From Ophiura sarsii (taxonomy: Eukaryota > Echinodermata > Ophiuroidea > Amphilepidida > Ophiuridae): DNA of 64,000 bases. Below the pieces are notes generated by a model. The model was not told where the DNA came from. It searched no databases and saw only the letters and a program-made list of their open reading frames with translations. Positions 60,208-64,000 of this stretch are shown here, piece by piece. The stretch covers positions 32,848,811-32,912,810 of the forward strand of contig CM069445.1 in the NCBI GenBank assembly GCA_035610835.1, in the 5' to 3' direction. The position numbers and the translations under genes were made by a program. Within the stretch, counting starts at the first letter, position 1. Every line of letters starts with the position of its first letter.

Positions 60208-60952
60208 AATTGCTCACAAAAAGTTAGGAAACTTTTTTTAATCAAGTATACTTTTATTATTCATTACCCTCTTTGTATATGTTATATATCAATGGAAAGC
60301 TGAAGTGTTCCTCTTTAAAATGATACCACATTTGCAATGATTACATGTTAATGAACTTGGCCACATGAATGAGAATGAGGCAAAGTGACAAATCAAATGT
60401 GCCAAAATTACCGTTATCTGTGCTAAACAGTCGATAGGTAATGATCAATAATCAAACCAGTCATGCTTGAGAACCATGAATGGTTTACACAAAGATTTTC
60501 ACCAGTGAGCACAACACACACCCCCAACCCTCATCTCTTTAGAAAACCATTGTCTGGGTATTTACAAGACTGGGTTAACAGGTGGAAGGTCATGAAGGTA
60601 AGTGATGAAAGTTTTAGGCCTACAACTTGTAAATTTTTCTCAATAAAGTGGATTAAGATCTACTGATCTTAATCCACTTTATTGAGTTGTCTTGCTTGTT
60701 TTCATTACAGTGTCAATTTGTTTGTTCACACAGTAACACAAAATTGCTAATTTTGGCACATTTGATATGTGACTTTGTCTCATTCTCATTAATGTGGCCA
60801 AGTCCAGCAACATGCCATCATTACACATTTGGTATCATTTTAAAGAAGAACACTTCAGCTTTCCATCGATATGCAACATAATACAAGAGGGTAATTAATA
60901 GTAAAAATATACTTGATTAAAAAAAGTTTCCAAACTTTTTGTGAGCAGTTTA
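60208..60952. mobile_element. Foldback element inside the pentanucleotide microsatellite
   Basis: TTGCTCACAAAAAGTT-GGAAAC at the left end pairs with the right end; arms of about 350 bases meet at a hairpin centre near 60660 (GTGGATTAAGATCTACTGATC). TAATC repeats lie on both sides. Confidence 0.87.
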
Positions 60953-61026
60953 ATATAATCTAATCTAATCTAATCTAATCTAATCTAATCTAATCTAATC
61001 TAATCTAATCTAATCTATTCTATTCT
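60953..61026. repeat. TAATC microsatellite, right part
   Basis: About 13 units of TAATC, the same phase of repeat as on the left of the foldback element. Confidence 0.93.
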
Positions 61027-61430
61027 AAAATAGCATGGCGATTTGAAATCTCCTGTTGCCTTTACCGAGTATTATAGTTTTCAAATGTGTTTTTTTTCAA
61101 AATGAACTAATCATTTTTGCAGTCGAAGCACTCAACATATGTAATATAAAATATATGTGACCCAAAACGAGTAAATAAGGCACAACGAGGGACATATGAA
61201 TATTGATTTACTTATATTACGATAACAATAACGAGTGCTCTTTTATCAAATTTGCTACTGCTGCATTGTGGCTCATTTACTCATGTTGGGTCACATATAT
61301 GGTGAATAGTTCACACTCTTGACTCGAAGTGTTATTTAGAATTAACAACAAATCATCATCTTACAAAAAGGTTAAATTGATAATTCAAGTTCAAATTATG
61401 GCAATGTCAAATCCTAGCTTAAAAAGCATG

Positions 61431-62456
61431 TACCGTATTATCCCTATTAAAGGTAGATGACCCGATCACATTTCCAATTTTCAACTTGAAGTTTTCTATT
61501 CTACATGAAAGGTCATCCTTAAAAATGTCGTGTTCCAAAGTTTGAGTTGCATAGCTCTAATGGTTCTTATTTTAGACGCACAAGATGCTGTGAACTGTAC
61601 CCATTGAGTTGTACACAAACTATATCGGTGGTATACCACCATTCGCGGTAATTCGACGTTATTTCATCGATTTCTCCGTAATTATACCGATTTAGGCCAT
61701 CAAATTTCAGTATGATGATGAGAAAAATACGAGCTTTCATATGATATGAAAATCTCCGTATGTTTGAAATAATTCTGTGTTACGAAAATGTGATCGGGTC
61801 ATCTACCTTTAAGTGCCCAGGGCGGTTAGCAAATTCATTTTGGGTAGGCGCTTATTATGTTACCTTTTGTAAACTCATTTATCGTGGGGACTGTCGAATC
61901 GGGCAAGGTTGCAAAGACATTTTGTTCGGTAAACATACCAATAATATTTCAGCTCATAGAAAAAAATAAAATGTGATTTTTCACACACATTCAATGAATA
62001 GTTGTGAAAGACGCTAACGATTTGTTACAAAAACTGCGTAAGAAAAGAAAAAAATTTAGCCGAAAATGCCATCAATATTTATCTGGTTTCATGTGGGCGG
62101 CCATCTTTGCTTTTCATTTGTGGCTAAAATACAACACTACGCATATTCGTAAGCATTCCGCATGTTCAAAACCATTACAGGTACACTAGCCAGTCACTGT
62201 ACAGGCAGTGGTATCAGTGGCACTGTACGCGTGGCAGTAAGTGCCTAGTGAGATCGGGAGAGTGGGCAGCGGCTGCGATCGGACCAGGCTTACTGGTACT
62301 GCTTTACCGAAGGATGCCATGGCGAAAAATGTTGATGTACAGTGCTATAGTAATTGAAAAGGTGGGCGCTTATAAGAGATTGTTTGTTGGTAGTCATTGA
62401 GAAAACGGGGATGGGCGCTTAAAAGGGCATGGGTGCTTAATAGGGATAATACGGTA
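61431..62456. mobile_element. Inverted-repeat element with another nested inside
   Basis: TACCGTATTATCCCTATTA at 61431 and its exact reverse complement ending 62456. The left end is split from the body by the TTAA element below. Internal GGGCGCTTA words recur. No clear transposase. Confidence 0.8.
61451..61808. mobile_element. TTAA-flanked MITE (piggyBac-like target)
   Basis: Ends AGGTAGATGACCCGATCACA and exact reverse complement, flanked on both sides by TTAA (61447-61450, 61809-61812). 358 bases, non-coding. Confidence 0.85.
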
Positions 62457-63009
62457 TCATACAATTGGATTATTGATCGTAAACATATTCTTAATTATAC
62501 ACAGTCGTTACTAAAAATCCTTGTAAGAGTGCTCGACTCATGTTTAACATAAGGAGCTATGTTATATATAGAGTCATCATCCACCTCCTCAAAACAAGTT
62601 TGACAAATACAGGTGCAGAGAATGACATGAAACGGTCTCTAATTTTATCTCTATTCTAAATTATAGTAAGTGTCAAAATACTATGGACATAATTCCAACA
62701 ATGTGTGCATACCGGGCACTTTCAAAATGACCGACCGCCCTGATTGGTCAATCGTGACACAAATGCATGCATAGTTTGATCTGGATGCAGCTTTGCGAAC
62801 AGCAACAAAACACCCTTGCAAGAAATAACTTGAATTATGTCCATATTATTAAGACAGTGACTATACATATCCAGCTTAGATTTGTTATAGTTATATATAG
62901 TTAAATCAGCTCCAAATTGGCGAAGCCTGCTTACAGCAGCACATGAATACAGAAGGACGCTGGCGCGCATGAAGGTAACAGCGCACTGTGCATCATATGC
63001 GTGATGCGT
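62457..63009. other. Upstream intergenic, one repeat relative
   Basis: 62885-62935 has an inverted relative of the CAAATTGG-GC...CTGATC family seen at 63.1-63.6 kb and 2.4 kb. Nothing else seen. Confidence 0.45.
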
Positions 63010-63600
63010 GCGTGAATCCAAAACTGCAACCCTGTGGCTATAATTGCGACCGTGTGCCTAGATTACTTTTGCACGCGGAGAGATAAGAACTGAATATTTC
63101 TCGCCAATTTGGAACTGATCAAACTATAGTCTCTATCGTTACAGAATAACGGATAAAAGGTGGTGTTTCATGCATTACTCCTGACGGCAGCAAATCATTT
63201 ACTATCTCTGTCAACCCAAACTGACCTTGGCTTGAATTTGATTAGCCAGCAAGTTTAGTTATTGATTTGGTGGGAAATCAAATCAAATAGTAACATTGAA
63301 CGATGTTTGAATTGCTCACTATACCAAGATTCAAATTGGAAACACAAACACTGCACCCTAGTATAGTTTGATCAGTTCAAAATTGGCGAGAAATATTCTG
63401 GTTTTATCTCTCCGCGCGCAAAAGTATCCAAGCATACATGTACGTGAGCGAATATATGGCAACACACGCACGGTTTTGGTCGCACGCATAGGTTACCAAT
63501 ACGATGCATTCATGCATGCACGCATCCTTCTATATTAATTTGCTGTTGTAAGGAGGCTTCAACAATTGGAGCTGATCAAACTATAGCAATTTGCATCAGC
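63010..63600. repeat. Inverted copies of the ACTGATCAAACTATAG family
   Basis: 63030-63135 and 63350-63430 are inverted copies (CTCGCCAATTTGGAACTGAT and reverse complement); a third end lies at 63565-63588. 63411-63590 matches 2277-2470. Confidence 0.7.
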
Positions 63601-64000
63601 TTTAATTGAGCTTCCAACCAACAACACACCAATGAAGCTTCTCTTTCTCCAGATGATGAACTTATTTATAAATGGCAACATTAATTTGCAAAAACAAAAA
63701 TTTCAGAATTCAAACTACTACAATACTATAACAAAACAAAACTCAATACACATGCATTATTCTATTAGAAGCAATATTTATTGCAGTGTCTTGAATACTG
63801 AATTTAACCAAATACCATTATTAAGAATAAAGTTGTTAATACATATTTATATTTGAAATACATTTTGTGATTGTTGTCATTCATTCAGGTCGATATACAT
63901 GTAAACAATAAAATGAATAAATCTGTTCTCTTCATCTGGACTGTTGAGAGCTGCAATTTTTTGTATGTTTGCTAGAAAGTTTGATAATTTAATTTAATAT
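63601..64000. other. AT-rich, nothing recognised
   Basis: No gene, repeat partner or RNA was recognised. Confidence 0.4.

Overview
This is an AT-rich, intron-rich, repeat-dense animal nuclear sequence with no bacterial or organellar features. The gene families, the load of non-LTR retrotransposons and foldback/MITE elements, and a MET-family receptor outside the vertebrates suggest a marine invertebrate, most likely a deuterostome such as an echinoderm or hemichordate. That placement is inference.

The window is dominated by one minus-strand gene, 56390 to 19709. I rebuilt it as 27 coding exons with GT..AG borders in which every junction keeps phase, giving about 1651 residues. The product is a type I receptor: signal peptide, Sema domain, three PSI domains separated by plexin-type IPT units, three further IPT-like units with a basic RRRKR motif, one membrane helix, and a tyrosine kinase domain closest in wording to MET/RON. 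The ectodomain is laid out like a plexin (Sema-PSI-IPT-PSI-IPT-PSI-IPTs), not like vertebrate MET (Sema-PSI-4 IPT), while the inside is a kinase and not a plexin GAP. This is the most interesting object here. A close paralogue of its first exon lies head-to-tail at 5271-4153, so the locus is a tandem receptor pair whose second member runs out of the window on the left.

Layout by coordinate: 1-2110 LINE debris; 2210-4153 flank of paralogue exon 1 with a foldback insertion; 4153-5271 paralogue exon 1; 5.3-19.7 kb intergenic DNA with a 6.9-kb palindromic element, a LINE (8.1-10.0 kb), tandem repeats at 10.2-11.4 kb, a Tc1/mariner-like element (13.8-15.0 kb) and a four-copy 0.9-kb array (14.85-18.5 kb); 19.7-56.4 kb the receptor gene with two large LINEs and many MITEs in its introns; 56.4-64 kb upstream intergenic DNA with a 50-bp minisatellite, pentanucleotide microsatellites and nested inverted-repeat elements.

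A second theme is partial duplication of exons inside the receptor gene. The 3' part of Sema exon 2 plus its splice donor is repeated 17 times in a 137-bp array (51045-53387). Exon 9 has a partial copy killed by a SINE-like insertion. Exons 15 and 17 have decayed partial copies. All extra copies lie downstream of their parent exon in the direction of transcription. Paired filled and empty sites within the window date several small transposons as real insertions.
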